Notes: generated from the sequence alone by a model not told the origin. Shown: positions 40,153 to 49,163, counted from the first letter of the stretch. The stretch is DNA of 64,000 bases from Butyricimonas faecalis (GCF_003991565.1 NZ_CP032819.1:2170001-2234000), one strand, 5' to 3'. Translations and numbers: made by a program.

Positions 40153-40701
40153 TTATTCTTTTTCTACCTGCATGAAACTTAATTCGAGTGGTGTTTTCCG
40201 TCCGAAAATCTTGACAATTACTTTCAAGCGTTTCTTGTCCGTATTCACCTCCTCTATCACACCGGTAAAACCATTAAACGGTCCGTCAGTCACTTTAACC
40301 GACTCGCCAACGAAATAAGGAATACTTATTTCTTCTGGTTGTTCCGCGAGTTCATCTACAGTACCTAGGATCCGGTTTACCTCTGCTTGTCGCATCGGCA
40401 CAGGGTCTCCTCCTTTGGTTTCCCCCAGGAAGCCGATCACATTCGTGATATCACGAAGTATGTGAGGGATTTCTCCAACGAGAGCGGCCTCGATCAACAC
40501 GTAACCCGGATAAAGATTTCGCTCACTGCTATACTTTTTCCCGTTACGCACTTGATACACCTTCTCTGCAGGCACTAGAACCTGTGAAACGTAATCCTGA
40601 AGCCCTAAACTGGCGATTTCGTTCTCGATGTACTCCTTCACCTTCTTCTCTTTTCCACCAATGGCTCGAAGCACATACCATCTTTTTTTCATTTCAGCCA
40701 T
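40153..40701 (-). CDS. nusG: Transcription termination/antitermination factor NusG
   Basis: 182 residues: N-terminal NGN domain ('KRWYVLRAIGGKEKKVKEYI', 'LYPGYVLIEA') and a C-terminal KOW domain ('VGESVKVTDGPFNGFTGVIE'). Binds RNA polymerase and links it to Rho or the ribosome. Lies 18 bp after secE. Confidence 0.97.
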   Translation of the reverse strand: MAEMKKRWYVLRAIGGKEKKVKEYIENEIASLGLQDYVSQVLVPAEKVYQVRNGKKYSSERNLYPGYVLIEAALVGEIPHILRDITNVIGFLGETKGGDPVPMRQAEVNRILGTVDELAEQPEEISIPYFVGESVKVTDGPFNGFTGVIEEVNTDKKRLKVIVKIFGRKTPLELSFMQVEKE

Positions 40702-40719
40702 GTTAGACCTCCAAGATTT

Positions 40720-40911
40720 TTAGTAAAACAAATTATATATACCGGTCACGATATGTCTGAACGAAAAATCCATTGCAAAAATGCACAATGCTATGATAAC
40801 GGAAGCAATCATCACGATCGTTGCACTACTTTGGAGCTCAGACCACGTAGGCCAAGTTACTTTATTCACCAGCTCGTTATAAACATCTGATATATAACTT
40901 TTAATCTTCAT
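40720..40911 (-). CDS. secE: Preprotein translocase subunit SecE
   Basis: 63 residues, the short one-helix form: 'MKIKSYISDVYNELVNKVTW', then a membrane helix ('ATIVMIASVIIALCIFAMDF'). The start at 40,911 is chosen because any longer in-frame extension runs into the tRNA-Trp gene. It stabilises SecY in the Sec translocon. Nineteen bases separate it from the tRNA. Confidence 0.95.
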   Translation of the reverse strand: MKIKSYISDVYNELVNKVTWPTWSELQSSATIVMIASVIIALCIFAMDFSFRHIVTGIYNLFY

Positions 40912-40930
40912 TTGTTCTATATTTAATTCG

Positions 40931-41003
40931 CACGGGAGGAGAGGTTCGAACTCCCGACCCTCGGTTTTGGAGACCGATGCTCTACCAACTGAGCCACTCC
41001 CGT
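40931..41003 (-). tRNA. tRNA-Trp (CCA anticodon)
   Basis: 73 nt. Acceptor ACGGGAG pairs with CTCCCGT; D-arm GGCTCAGTTGGTAGAGC; anticodon loop with CCA; T-arm GGGTTCGAACC-type region (GGAGTTCGAACCTCT). CCA is not encoded at the 3' end. Placed between tuf and secE, the usual Bacteroidetes position, and probably processed from the tuf-secE transcript. Confidence 0.97.
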
Positions 41004-41007
41004 GTGT

Positions 41008-41027
41008 GAGCCGGCCGAAACCGGCTC
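41008..41027 (-). repeat. GC-rich hairpin between tuf and tRNA-Trp
   Basis: GAGCCGG (41,008-41,014) and CCGGCTC (41,021-41,027) form a 7-bp stem four bases upstream of the tRNA 5' end in the sense direction. It could guide processing of the tuf-tRNA transcript. No U-tract. The rest of the tuf-side spacer (41,033-41,098) holds degenerate GATTT repeats like those between rpoB and rpoC. Confidence 0.5.
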
Positions 41028-41098
41028 TATTCATTTTGGATTTATGATCTGGTGATTTCAATCATCAATCAGAAATCGTAAATCAACAATCAAATTGA

Positions 41099-42286
41099 TT
41101 AGTCAAGGATCTCAGTGATCTGACCAGCACCTACAGTTCTACCACCTTCACGGATAGCGAAACGCAAACCTACGCTACAAGCTACCGGAGTGATCAACTG
41201 AACAGTGATTGTCAAGTTATCACCAGGCATTACCATCTCGCGTCCTTCCGGAAGAGAGATTTCTCCGGTAACGTCCAAAGTACGGATATAGAATTGAGGT
41301 CTGTATCTGTTGTGGAACGGAGTGTGACGACCACCTTCTTCTTTCTTCAAGATATAAACCTCAGCTTTGAATTTATCGTGCGGTTTAACAGAACCCGGTT
41401 TTGCCAATACCATACCACGTTTGATCTCGTCTTTGTCGATACCACGAAGCAACAAACCAACGTTATCACCAGCTTGACCTTCGTCAAGAATCTTACGGAA
41501 CATCTCAACTCCGGTACATACGGTTTTCTTTCCGTCAGCACCCAAACCGATAATTTCCAACTCATCACCCGTGTGAACAGCACCAGTTTCGATACGACCG
41601 GTAGCAACAGTACCACGACCAGTGATAGAGAATACGTCCTCAACAGGCATCAAGAATGGTTTATCAACTGCACGTTGCGGTAATTCAATCCAGTTATCAA
41701 CTGCATCCATCAACTCCATTACTTTTTCTTCCCATTTCGGCTCTCCGTTCAATGCTCCAAGAGCAGAACCCAAGATAACCGGAGTATTGTCACCGTCATA
41801 TTGATAGAAAGACAACAACTCACGAACTTCCATCTCAACCAACTCCAACATTTCCGGGTCGTCCACCATATCCACTTTGTTCAAGAATACAACGATTCTC
41901 GGAACGTTTACCTGACGAGCCAAAAGGATGTGCTCACGAGTCTGAGGCATCGGACCATCAGTAGCGGCACAAACTAAGATAGCACCGTCCATCTGAGCAG
42001 CACCAGTTACCATGTTCTTTACATAGTCGGCGTGTCCCGGACAGTCAACGTGTGCATAGTGACGGTTTGCAGTCTGATATTCAACGTGAGAAGTGTTAAT
42101 GGTGATACCTCTCTCTTTTTCTTCCGGAGCGTTATCGATAGAATCGAATGAACGTAATTCAGAAAGACCTTTTTTTGCCAATACCGTGGTGATAGCAGCC
42201 GTCAAAGTAGTTTTACCGTGGTCAACGTGACCGATAGTACCAATATTTACGTGTGGTTTGGACCTGTCAAAATGTTCTTTAGCCAT
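41099..42286 (-). CDS. tuf: Elongation factor Tu
   Basis: 395 residues from the ATG at 42,286 ('[20 protein letters not shown]'). P-loop 'GHVDHGKT', 'DCPGH' and 'NKVDMVDD' (NKxD) form the GTPase site; the two beta-barrel domains follow ('[20 protein letters not shown]'). Delivers aminoacyl-tRNA to the ribosome. An upstream in-frame ATG at 42,316 would add ten unrelated residues and is rejected. Transcribed with tRNA-Trp and secE downstream. Confidence 0.99.
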   Translation of the reverse strand: MAKEHFDRSKPHVNIGTIGHVDHGKTTLTAAITTVLAKKGLSELRSFDSIDNAPEEKERGITINTSHVEYQTANRHYAHVDCPGHADYVKNMVTGAAQMDGAILVCAATDGPMPQTREHILLARQVNVPRIVVFLNKVDMVDDPEMLELVEMEVRELLSFYQYDGDNTPVILGSALGALNGEPKWEEKVMELMDAVDNWIELPQRAVDKPFLMPVEDVFSITGRGTVATGRIETGAVHTGDELEIIGLGADGKKTVCTGVEMFRKILDEGQAGDNVGLLLRGIDKDEIKRGMVLAKPGSVKPHDKFKAEVYILKKEEGGRHTPFHNRYRPQFYIRTLDVTGEISLPEGREMVMPGDNLTITVQLITPVACSVGLRFAIREGGRTVGAGQITEILD

Positions 42287-42408
42287 AACTCTAAAACAAT
42301 TTTTATTATTAAACAATTTATCTCAATAACTCAATTTCATGCAAGTAACTCGCTGTTTACCTGAAAATTACCCAGACAAGTGCGAGAAAACCCATTTAAT
42401 TTGGCTTG

Positions 42409-42441
42409 CAAATGTACAAATTAAAAATCATATCTCACAAT
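42409..42441 (-). promoter_or_regulatory. tuf promoter, with long leader
   Basis: On the minus strand: ATTG (42,438-42,441), 21-bp spacer, then an exact TACATTTG (42,409-42,416). Transcription would begin near 42,402, leaving a leader of about 115 nt before tuf, long enough for regulation. Confidence 0.6.
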
Positions 42442-42450
42442 AAATGAGAT
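42432..42450 (-). terminator. Weak terminator after hpf
   Basis: ATCTCA / TGAGAT hairpin with a 7-nt loop, followed in the minus sense by ATGATTTTTAATTTG. It lies just after the hpf stop and overlaps the -33 box of the tuf promoter. Confidence 0.5.
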
Positions 42451-42458
42451 CATTTTTC

Positions 42459-42755
42459 TTAATTTTCTCTTTTTTCTTTTGCGCGAACAAGTTGTCTCTT
42501 CAATACATCATACAACTCGTCCACTGTTTCTTCAAAAGTTTTCGCGTTCTTTTTAGCAAACACGTCTTGCCCTTTGACATCAACATGCACCTCGGCTAAC
42601 TTATTTTCCAGATGATCGTCTTTTTCCAATTTCAACGTTACATCTATACTCATAATTCCGTCGTGATACTTCTCCAATTTCGAGAATTTCTTGTTGATGA
42701 ATTCCTCCAACACTGGATTTACTGAAAAACCTACAGGATTAATTCTAATGTCCAT
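42459..42755 (-). CDS. hpf: Ribosome hibernation-promoting factor, short form
   Basis: 98 residues of the HPF/YfiA fold ('MDIRINPVGFSVNPVLEEFI', then 'LENKLAEVHVDVKGQDVFAK'). It lacks the C-terminal dimerisation domain of long HPF. Binds the 30S decoding site in slow growth. It follows the recombinase gene by 18 bp and precedes the tuf promoter. Confidence 0.92.
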   Translation of the reverse strand: MDIRINPVGFSVNPVLEEFINKKFSKLEKYHDGIMSIDVTLKLEKDDHLENKLAEVHVDVKGQDVFAKKNAKTFEETVDELYDVLKRQLVRAKEKREN

Positions 42756-42773
42756 ATCGTTTCCTCCTATAAT

Positions 42774-43685
42774 TTATGCTCGCGGGTGAGCTTGTTTAAA
42801 AATCTCCAACATTTTCTCCACAGAATTATGAGTGTACACCTGAGTGGCTGCCAGGTTGGAATGTCCCAGCAATTCTTTAATCCCTTGAATCGGCGCCCCG
42901 TTTTCCAACAGATGCGTGGCAAAAGAGTGTCGCAACACGTGCGGGCTTCTCTTGGATAAAGATGTATGCTCTTTCAGCTCTTCCGTCACCAAACGATAGA
43001 CGAAATTCGCGTAGATCGGCATTCCCTTATTCGTCACGAAAAACATGCCATGTTCCTGCTCCACCACGCGCCTTCGAGCTTCCAGATAACATTCGATATC
43101 CTGCATCAACTCGGTCATGATCGGGATCTCCCTCCATTTTCCACCTTTCCCGAAGACACGAATACAACGACGTGAAAGATCTACATCCTTTACCTGCAAT
43201 CCAACAATTTCAGAACGCCTCATACCAGTATCGTAAGCCATCAACAAGATCAAGAAATTCCTCAATCCGGAAAAACCGCTCTCTTTTTCCGCGTCGTTCA
43301 ACGTATTTTCCATCTCCTCTTCCTTCACGAAAACCGGCAATCGTTTCGGTAACTTCGGCCCGCTAATATCCTCGGCAGGATTGGTCTCTATCACCTTTTC
43401 TTTTACCAAAAAACGGAAAAACGCCTTCACGCTGCTCAACTTACGTTTGCCGGAAGCGGCACTTAACTTCCCTTTCGTCCCGTTCTCCCTCAAGTCACCC
43501 CTCATTTCTGCCACGACCCATTCTCTGATGAGCTTGGTCGTCACGCGAGAAAAATCCTCATTATTCTTTTCCAAACCACAAAAAACATAGAACTGATACA
43601 AATCCGCTTTATACGCGATGATCGTATTTTCAGAACAACGCTTCACGTCATTCAAATACCTCAAGAATAATTCTATCTGCATCAT
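42774..43685 (-). CDS. XerC/D-type tyrosine recombinase
   Basis: 303 residues, typical for Xer proteins: SAM-like N-terminal domain (about 1-90) and catalytic domain (about 110-295) with 'DTGMRRSEIVGL' (catalytic Arg), 'HVLRHSFATHLLENG' (HxxR) and 'LGHSNLAATQVYTHNS' (His and nucleophile Tyr). It probably resolves chromosome dimers at dif, though a second Xer elsewhere may share this. Location between rpsU and hpf is conserved in Bacteroidetes, so this is not part of a mobile element. Confidence 0.93.
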   Translation of the reverse strand: MMQIELFLRYLNDVKRCSENTIIAYKADLYQFYVFCGLEKNNEDFSRVTTKLIREWVVAEMRGDLRENGTKGKLSAASGKRKLSSVKAFFRFLVKEKVIETNPAEDISGPKLPKRLPVFVKEEEMENTLNDAEKESGFSGLRNFLILLMAYDTGMRRSEIVGLQVKDVDLSRRCIRVFGKGGKWREIPIMTELMQDIECYLEARRRVVEQEHGMFFVTNKGMPIYANFVYRLVTEELKEHTSLSKRSPHVLRHSFATHLLENGAPIQGIKELLGHSNLAATQVYTHNSVEKMLEIFKQAHPRA

Positions 43686-43749
43686 CTCTATTATTTAATA
43701 ACGTAAGCAAGTTACGCTTTTTTGTTTGGAAAAACAAAAAAGCGATCGT

Positions 43750-43941
43750 TTATTCTTCCGCTTGCTGCAAAGATTGACGATAGACAGCCTTCATACGAGC
43801 CATTCTATTTTTAATAGACGGTTTGGTGAAAGCCTGACGATCTCTCAACTCTTTAATCACGCCGGTTTTTTCGAATTTTCTTTTGAATTTTTTCAGTGCT
43901 CTCTCAATATTTTCGCCTTCTTTTAATGGTACAATTATCAT
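43750..43941 (-). CDS. rpsU: 30S ribosomal protein S21
   Basis: 63 residues, very basic: 'MIIVPLKEGENIERALKKFK', 'RKFEKTGVIKELRDRQAF'. Binds the 3' region of 16S rRNA; in Bacteroidota S21 is reported to help bury the anti-Shine-Dalgarno sequence. No Shine-Dalgarno is visible before its ATG. It leads the minus-strand rpsU-recombinase-hpf group. Confidence 0.96.
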   Translation of the reverse strand: MIIVPLKEGENIERALKKFKRKFEKTGVIKELRDRQAFTKPSIKNRMARMKAVYRQSLQQAEE

Positions 43942-43990
43942 GATTTATAATTTTAAAAAAAATGAATACTTATTTTATAATAAAAAAATC

Positions 43991-44011
43991 CAGCAACACC
44001 CTAATATGCTG
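43991..44011 (-). terminator. Leader hairpin upstream of rpsU
   Basis: In the minus sense CAGCA and TGCTG form a short stem with an 11-nt loop, followed by GATTTTTTTATT. It lies inside the predicted 5' leader of rpsU and looks like an attenuator, though the stem is only 5 bp. Confidence 0.4.
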
Positions 44012-44114
44012 CTTCCTAATTAAATATATGTATATTTTTTACTATCTCAAAAATAATTGACCACCCCCTTTCAAGCGGATTGAAGTTCATATTTAACAAT
44101 TCGAAAACTGGCTG

Positions 44115-44122
44115 CAAAGATA
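44115..44122 (-). promoter_or_regulatory. Promoter -7 box TATCTTTG for rpsU
   Basis: Exact TAnnTTTG match on the minus strand. It would give a leader of roughly 165 nt before rpsU, unusually long for this window. No clear -33 box. Confidence 0.5.
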
Positions 44123-44360
44123 AATCAATTAATCGAGATATAAAAATAAAACTTCTTTTTTAGTGTCACGCAATCTTTTACCTCCTTTCACTCGCCTTCT
44201 CCAAAGATTTTCAGCGTGTTTAAAAATGGTGACACCATCTCATTCACATCCGTCATATTACCCTAATCTAACCCAGAACAAGAGGTAATCTTACCCAAAT
44301 AATCCCCCTTATTCGAAGTTCTCTCGACGTTTAGCCGTAGCTCAGCCATCCCGAAACGCT

Positions 44361-44393
44361 TGAGCAACGGATGTGCAACGGATGAGCAACGAC
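44361..44393. repeat. Three 11-bp repeats, TGAGCAACGGA type
   Basis: Three adjacent 11-mers: TGAGCAACGGA, TGTGCAACGGA and TGAGCAACGAC (44,361-44,393). Same period as the repeat at 8,234-8,284 but a different unit. In a gene-free stretch. Confidence 0.85.
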
Positions 44394-44599
44394 TAAGCGG
44401 GATTATCTCCCTAGGATTTCAGCAGGATTTCCCATAGTTTTCAAGATAAACAGGGCTTGATGACGATCGTACTCCGGCAGCTCCCATGTCGCAGGCCTCC
44501 CTATCCTTGCTTGTCAGGCAAACCTATTCCCCAGATAGCCGACATACTGCAACACATATTCAAATCACCCCGGCATTTTAAGGAAATCACAGCGACACA

Positions 44600-44875
44600 T
44601 CAAGGATTCAACAAGTCCTTACAATAATAATTCAGAATTCCGTTAATCATCTCCAGATAAGCCTTCGCCTTTGTATTTTCGGGATTTATGCGCATCACCT
44701 CATTCAGGTGGTTTATCGCTTGCGTTGTCTCTCCCATGGCATTATACACCACTCCCAATTCCAGCAGCACGAGTTCCCGCTCGCCTTCATTCTGTTCCAA
44801 CATCTGCCGGAGCAGAGCAATTGCTCCCTCCCGATCACCTTGCTTTGCCAGTTGTTTCGCGTCTTCTATATTCAT
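44600..44875 (-). CDS. Small tetratricopeptide-repeat protein
   Basis: 91 residues forming about two TPR units ('AKQLAKQGDREGAIALLRQM', 'LVLLELGVVYNAMGETTQAI', 'NPENTKAKAYLEMI'). No signal peptide, so cytoplasmic. It follows the M23 peptidase gene by 8 bp and is surely cotranscribed. Partner unknown. Confidence 0.85.
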   Translation of the reverse strand: MNIEDAKQLAKQGDREGAIALLRQMLEQNEGERELVLLELGVVYNAMGETTQAINHLNEVMRINPENTKAKAYLEMINGILNYYCKDLLNP

Positions 44876-44883
44876 TGTTACTT

Positions 44884-46557
44884 CTACTTTTTATAAATAT
44901 CCGTCTCAAAGATAGCAATATTTTTCACGGCATCTTCCACTTTCAAGACAAGCCTGTTTTTTCCTTTCACGAAAACGGGTTCATTTATGTTGCCTTCCAG
45001 CAGACGATTTTTCGCGTCATACGTGAACAAACACCATTTTCCATTTACCTCAACCCGATAAGAAGAAATACCTGACAAGTCGTCAGCAATCCGGAACCGG
45101 ATCTTCCGTCCGGCCCTGCCCATGTAAAGGATTACCGGAGCGATCGTATCCTGACGCACCGTGTATTCACCCAACACCCGGGACGACGCCTCAAGTCCCT
45201 CCTCCGTCCAGCGAGTCTTCAAGGCAGAAAAACGTTTGTTTTTCTCCAGCAAACAAATCACGGATTTTTCCGGGAACTTCCCGCTAACCTGCAAACGGGC
45301 ACTTTTCATCAACGGGTATATTTGTTTTCCGGTAGAAAACACCTCTATCGTCTCGACACTATCTCTCAAGCAGGAATACACCACAGATTTGCACACGATC
45401 GGATGGGATAAAGCATCAGCCTCCAACCACAGGGTATATTTCCCTTTTTTCAAACTATCACTTTGGTGGTTCATCAATAATTTTTCCCCCTCGGCCAAGC
45501 CCCATTCCAGCGAGGGGAATTTACCCCATAACTGGAACATGATCTTGGAACGATTTCCATTTATATCCGACAAATCGACCACGACATCCACCACGCTGTC
45601 TTTCTCAACCAGGATGAATCCCCTATCCTGGTTACAAACGGACAACAATTGTTCTTGATAATTACCGAAAGTCAAATAGACCAACCGGCTATCTCGATAA
45701 TGATGAAAATCTTTAAGCTCGTTAACCAGAAAGGTCTGATCAAAAGAAAGTTCATTCATGATCATCTTAAAAACCTCCCGACCATTAGCACTCACGCTCA
45801 AGTCATACACGCCCAACTTGTTCCAAGAATCTTTCATGTAGTCGTCAGATTGTACCCCGATGCCAACCCTTCCGGCAGGCACACAGACCCGACCTCCCCG
45901 GAATACCCGGTTGCCCGTATTTTTCACCTCAACCCGGTAGGGCGAAGTACGTAGTCCCTCGTTCGAAACCGGGTACACGTAAACTCCCCGCACGTTCGGT
46001 CCGGTCTGATCTTTCACCAAAAGGAAGCGCAAGGGGTTCAAGACATGCTCCGTTTTCGTGTCACGCACCTCAAAATGCAAATGAGGACCACCCGAAGACC
46101 CGGTATTCCCGCTATAAGCTATCGTGTCGCCCGCGTGAAAACGGAGTTCATACCCCAGCATATTCTCGTCCACTTCGAATGACTCCTTATTATATTGTAT
46201 ATTTCTCACGACTTTCGCCACCCGGGGTGAAAAACGACTTAAGTGAGCATACACCGTGGTGATTCCCCCTTCATGCTCGAGGTACAAAGCATTCCCGTAC
46301 CCCGTGGCAGAAACTTTTACGCGAGCCACGATGCCCTCTTTCACGCAAATCACCGGCAGTCCTTCTCGCCCTTCAGTTTTAAAATCCAGTCCCGAATGCA
46401 GGTGTGTCGCTCTCAATTCTCCGAAATTTCCACTCAATAGCGGAATATTTTTCAACGGGTAAAGCAACGTGTCCGTTCGCGCCCAAACGTTTGATGATAA
46501 AAGAAGTAACATCAATAATAAAACTCCAAACCCTCTCCACATTATTTTATCTGTCAT
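44884..46557 (-). CDS. M23 family metallopeptidase
   Basis: 557 residues: signal peptide (about 1-26), M23/LytM domain (about 45-185) and a long beta-rich C-terminal part of unknown role. Zinc/catalytic residues are complete: H54-D58 ('HLHSGLD'), H105 ('VYAHLS') and H159-H161 ('GPHLHFE'). It probably cleaves peptidoglycan cross-links in the periplasm, or acts as an envelope factor. Family members of this length with a beta-rich tail are common in Bacteroidetes. Confidence 0.9.
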   Translation of the reverse strand: MTDKIMWRGFGVLLLMLLLLSSNVWARTDTLLYPLKNIPLLSGNFGELRATHLHSGLDFKTEGREGLPVICVKEGIVARVKVSATGYGNALYLEHEGGITTVYAHLSRFSPRVAKVVRNIQYNKESFEVDENMLGYELRFHAGDTIAYSGNTGSSGGPHLHFEVRDTKTEHVLNPLRFLLVKDQTGPNVRGVYVYPVSNEGLRTSPYRVEVKNTGNRVFRGGRVCVPAGRVGIGVQSDDYMKDSWNKLGVYDLSVSANGREVFKMIMNELSFDQTFLVNELKDFHHYRDSRLVYLTFGNYQEQLLSVCNQDRGFILVEKDSVVDVVVDLSDINGNRSKIMFQLWGKFPSLEWGLAEGEKLLMNHQSDSLKKGKYTLWLEADALSHPIVCKSVVYSCLRDSVETIEVFSTGKQIYPLMKSARLQVSGKFPEKSVICLLEKNKRFSALKTRWTEEGLEASSRVLGEYTVRQDTIAPVILYMGRAGRKIRFRIADDLSGISSYRVEVNGKWCLFTYDAKNRLLEGNINEPVFVKGKNRLVLKVEDAVKNIAIFETDIYKK

Positions 46558-46595
46558 ATAAAAACCATTAAATCCATGGCAAAATTAATAACACT

Positions 46596-46627
46596 ATTGA
46601 TATTTAAAAGAAATTATTCTATCTTTG
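46596..46627 (+). promoter_or_regulatory. Promoter of the zapB-like/zapA genes
   Basis: ATTG (46,596-46,599), 20-bp spacer, exact TATCTTTG (46,620-46,627). Transcription would begin near 46,634, which rules out an ATG at 46,625 and supports the start at 46,646. Confidence 0.6.
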
Positions 46628-46645
46628 TGGTGTAAAGATTATGTT

Positions 46646-46936
46646 ATGACAGCAAAACAAGATGCCGTTATTAACGAGCTAAACACGAAAGTTGAACGAC
46701 TGATAAAACTATATATATCCTCACTGGACAAAAACAGAGAGATGGATACAGAGATGAAAGAACTCCGGATCCAAATCGAGCGGATGAAAAGTGAGAACAT
46801 GAAATTACATGAAGAAATCAAAACATTGAAGGTGGCTACCGCTATCTCGACCGGAGAAGGAAGTTCCGAGGCCAAAAATAGAATAAGCCAACTTGTGCGG
46901 GAGATTGATAAATGTATTGCTCTTTTGAATAATTAA
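46646..46936 (+). CDS. Small coiled-coil protein upstream of zapA (ZapB-like)
   Basis: 96 residues from the ATG at 46,646. Nearly the whole protein is predicted coiled coil with regular heptads ('ELNTKVERLIKLYISSLDKN', 'ELRIQIERMKSENMKLHEEI'). Located 2 bp before zapA, so a division-related partner of ZapA is the simplest idea; homology to ZapB is not demonstrable by eye. Conserved in this position in Bacteroidetes. Confidence 0.75.
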   Translation: MTAKQDAVINELNTKVERLIKLYISSLDKNREMDTEMKELRIQIERMKSENMKLHEEIKTLKVATAISTGEGSSEAKNRISQLVREIDKCIALLNN

Positions 46937-46938
46937 AT

Positions 46939-47226
46939 ATGAATGATAAACTTACTATTACGCTAAATATAGCCGGTAGGCCCTGCGTTCTGACCATAGA
47001 GAGAGAGGAAGAAGAGGAGATCAGAAAAGCTGCTCAACTGATTAATAGTAAGATTGCGAAATATAGGGAGAAGTATGCGACTGCTGATCCCGTTGATTTT
47101 CTAGCTGTTACCGCGTTACAATTCACGGTAAAGATGCTGGAAGCTGAAAGACGAAACGACGTGGAGCCCATATTAGACGAGGTGAAGAAGATTAGTAGCA
47201 GGCTCGACGAAGTGATGAAAGAGTAA
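46939..47226 (+). CDS. zapA: Cell division protein ZapA
   Basis: 95 residues: N-terminal globular part ('KLTITLNIAGRPCVLTIERE') and C-terminal coiled coil ('EAERRNDVEPILDEVKKISS'). Cross-links FtsZ filaments at the division ring. It is followed by the probable 6S RNA, the same neighbourhood as in E. coli. Confidence 0.88.
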   Translation: MNDKLTITLNIAGRPCVLTIEREEEEEIRKAAQLINSKIAKYREKYATADPVDFLAVTALQFTVKMLEAERRNDVEPILDEVKKISSRLDEVMKE

Positions 47227-47259
47227 AAAAGAAGAGTTCTTTGAAAAGGAAATAGATAT

Positions 47260-47443
47260 ACCCGCATTATTTCGTATTTAACTGGAAAACTCAACACTTA
47301 ACCAATTAGAGTGAAGCTTAGTTAGCCAAAGACAGGCCTCAACCCTTCGGGGTTCCTTCGGGACGGTGGAAGTTTGAATCTGACGGCAGCTCTACCCGTG
47401 TCTAACAGGGGTTTTTTAAAGAAGAAATGATGCGGGTTTTTTG
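47260..47443 (+). ncRNA. ssrS: Probable 6S RNA (Bacteroidales type)
   Basis: About 180 nt. The ends pair as a 14-bp helix: 47,260-47,273 (ACCCGCATTATTTC) with 47,424-47,437, directly followed by TTTTTTG, so the closing stem doubles as the terminator. Inside are smaller hairpins such as AACCCTTCGGGGTT near 47,340. Size, the zapA-side location and the long closing stem fit 6S RNA, which mimics an open promoter and holds housekeeping RNA polymerase. Called from structure and synteny, not from a covariance search. Confidence 0.7.
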
Positions 47444-47495
47444 TATGAACAAAAAACACCAAAATATTATATAACCATAAATTCAAGTTTCGAAT

Positions 47496-49031
47496 ATGAC
47501 AACAATAATAATTACCGGTGTTATTGCTTTAGCGGTGGGATTTATTCTCGGATACCTGCTAATCAACATGACCTTGAAATATAGGAGCAAAAACATCATC
47601 AAAGAAGCGGAAGCGGAGGCAGAAGTCATTAAAAAAGACAAGATTCTGCAAGCCAAGGAGAAATTCTTGCAGATAAAGGCTGAACACGAGAAACAAGTGA
47701 ATGCCCGTAACAGCAAAATCCTTTTAGCGGAAAACAAGCTAAAACAAAAAGACGCCGAGTTGGCCCGCAAAATGGAAGAGTGCCAACGCAAGATCAAAGA
47801 CACGGAGACACAACAAGAGACACTGAACGCCCAGAAAGAGTTACTGGAAAAGAAACACGCGGAACTGGATAAATTCAAAAAGCAACAGATCGAGCAACTG
47901 GAAGCCATTTCCGGGATGTCTGCCGATCAGGCAAAGGAAAAACTCATCAGTTCTTTGAAAGACGAGGCCGAAACCGAAGCGATGTCCTACGTGAACGAGA
48001 TCATGGAAGAGGCAAAAATGACGGCAAACATGGAAGCGAAAAAAATCGTGGTAAAAACCATTCAACGGGTGGCCACGGAAACCGCTACCGAGAACGCTGT
48101 ATCTATATTCCATATCGATTCGGACGAGATCAAGGGACGTATCATCGGACGGGAAGGACGTAACATCCGGGCCCTGGAAGCTGCCACCGGAGTTGAAATC
48201 ATCGTGGACGACACCCCGGAAGCAATCGTGCTCTCCGGATTCGACCCGGTAAGACGCGAAATCGCCCGCCTTTCACTCCATCAACTAGTTACCGACGGAC
48301 GTATTCACCCGGCTCGGATCGAGGAAGTAGTTAATAAGGTAAAGAAACAAATCGAAGAAGAGATTATAGAAACCGGAAAACGTACAACCATTGACTTGGG
48401 TATTCACGGGTTGCATCCGGAATTGATTCGGTTGGTCGGTAAAATGAAATACCGTTCGTCTTACGGGCAGAACTTGTTACAGCACGCTCGCGAAACAGCC
48501 AACCTTTGTGCCATCATGGCCGCGGAACTAGGCTTGAACGTGAAGAAAGCGAAGCGTGCCGGATTATTGCACGATATTGGTAAAGTACCCGATGATGAGC
48601 CGGAATTACCGCACGCAATCCTCGGCATGCGCCTGGCAGAGAAGTACAAGGAGAAACCGGATATTTGCAACGCTATCGGTGCTCACCACGAGGAGATCGA
48701 GATGACCACGTTAATCGCCCCGATCGTTCAGGCTTGTGATGCCATCTCAGGCGCACGCCCGGGTGCAAGACGGGAAGTAGTCGAGTCATACATCAAACGG
48801 TTGAAAGAGATGGAAGACCTGGCCCTCTCCTACAATGGAGTTGTCAAGACTTACGCCATCCAGGCAGGACGGGAATTGCGAGTAGTTGTGGGAAGCGAGA
48901 AAGTCTCCGATGCAGAAGCCGAGAAGATTTCATACGAGATCGCTAAAAAAATTCAAGACGAAATGACCTATCCCGGACAGGTGAAAGTCACGGTAATTCG
49001 AGAAACACGCGCTATAAATTACGCGAAATAA
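47496..49031 (+). CDS. rny: Ribonuclease Y
   Basis: 511 residues: N-terminal membrane helix (about 3-25), a long Glu/Lys-rich coiled coil (about 25-150), a KH RNA-binding domain ('[20 protein letters not shown]', about 205-260) and an HD domain ('[14 protein letters not shown]', about 330-425). Membrane-bound endoribonuclease that starts mRNA decay. Ends at a strong terminator. Confidence 0.96.
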   Translation: MTTIIITGVIALAVGFILGYLLINMTLKYRSKNIIKEAEAEAEVIKKDKILQAKEKFLQIKAEHEKQVNARNSKILLAENKLKQKDAELARKMEECQRKIKDTETQQETLNAQKELLEKKHAELDKFKKQQIEQLEAISGMSADQAKEKLISSLKDEAETEAMSYVNEIMEEAKMTANMEAKKIVVKTIQRVATETATENAVSIFHIDSDEIKGRIIGREGRNIRALEAATGVEIIVDDTPEAIVLSGFDPVRREIARLSLHQLVTDGRIHPARIEEVVNKVKKQIEEEIIETGKRTTIDLGIHGLHPELIRLVGKMKYRSSYGQNLLQHARETANLCAIMAAELGLNVKKAKRAGLLHDIGKVPDDEPELPHAILGMRLAEKYKEKPDICNAIGAHHEEIEMTTLIAPIVQACDAISGARPGARREVVESYIKRLKEMEDLALSYNGVVKTYAIQAGRELRVVVGSEKVSDAEAEKISYEIAKKIQDEMTYPGQVKVTVIRETRAINYAK

Positions 49032-49066
49032 TTAAAAGTCCGGTCATTTTTGCCGGACTTTTAATT
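49030..49066 (+). terminator. Intrinsic terminator of rny
   Basis: 14-bp stem with AAAAGTCCGG / CCGGACTTTT core (49,030-49,043 and 49,053-49,066), 9-nt loop, T-rich right arm. Overlaps the end of the stop codon. Confidence 0.92.
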
Positions 49067-49122
49067 TACAGGTGGCAGGTTGCAGGTTCAAAGCCAAAGG
49101 CTTAACTGGCAACCTGTAACTT
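49067..49122. repeat. Dispersed palindromic repeat, copy 1
   Basis: CAGGTTGC (49,076-49,083) pairs with GCAACCTG (49,109-49,116), with an inner AAGCC/GGCTT stem. The right arm GCAACCTGTAACTT is shared exactly with a second copy near 52,396-52,409. Confidence 0.75.
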
Positions 49123-49163
49123 TTTAATCCAACCGAAACGGCAGGATTAAAAACCCCCAAACA

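Larger units (their letters stand above)
43942..44599. other. 658-bp gap upstream of rpsU
   Basis: No gene is supported. The part next to rpsU contains a hairpin (43,991-44,011) and a promoter box (44,115-44,122). The far part contains an 11-bp repeat (44,361-44,393) and otherwise featureless sequence. Confidence 0.6.

Noticed and set aside
42287..42458. Possible tRNA cluster upstream of tuf, as found next to tuf in some other bacteria.
   Set aside because: I looked for cloverleaf arms and TTCGA signatures and found none; only a promoter and a weak terminator are present.
42774..43685. Second tyrosine recombinase as a sign of another mobile element.
   Set aside because: Length, motifs and its place between rpsU and hpf are those of a chromosomal Xer protein.
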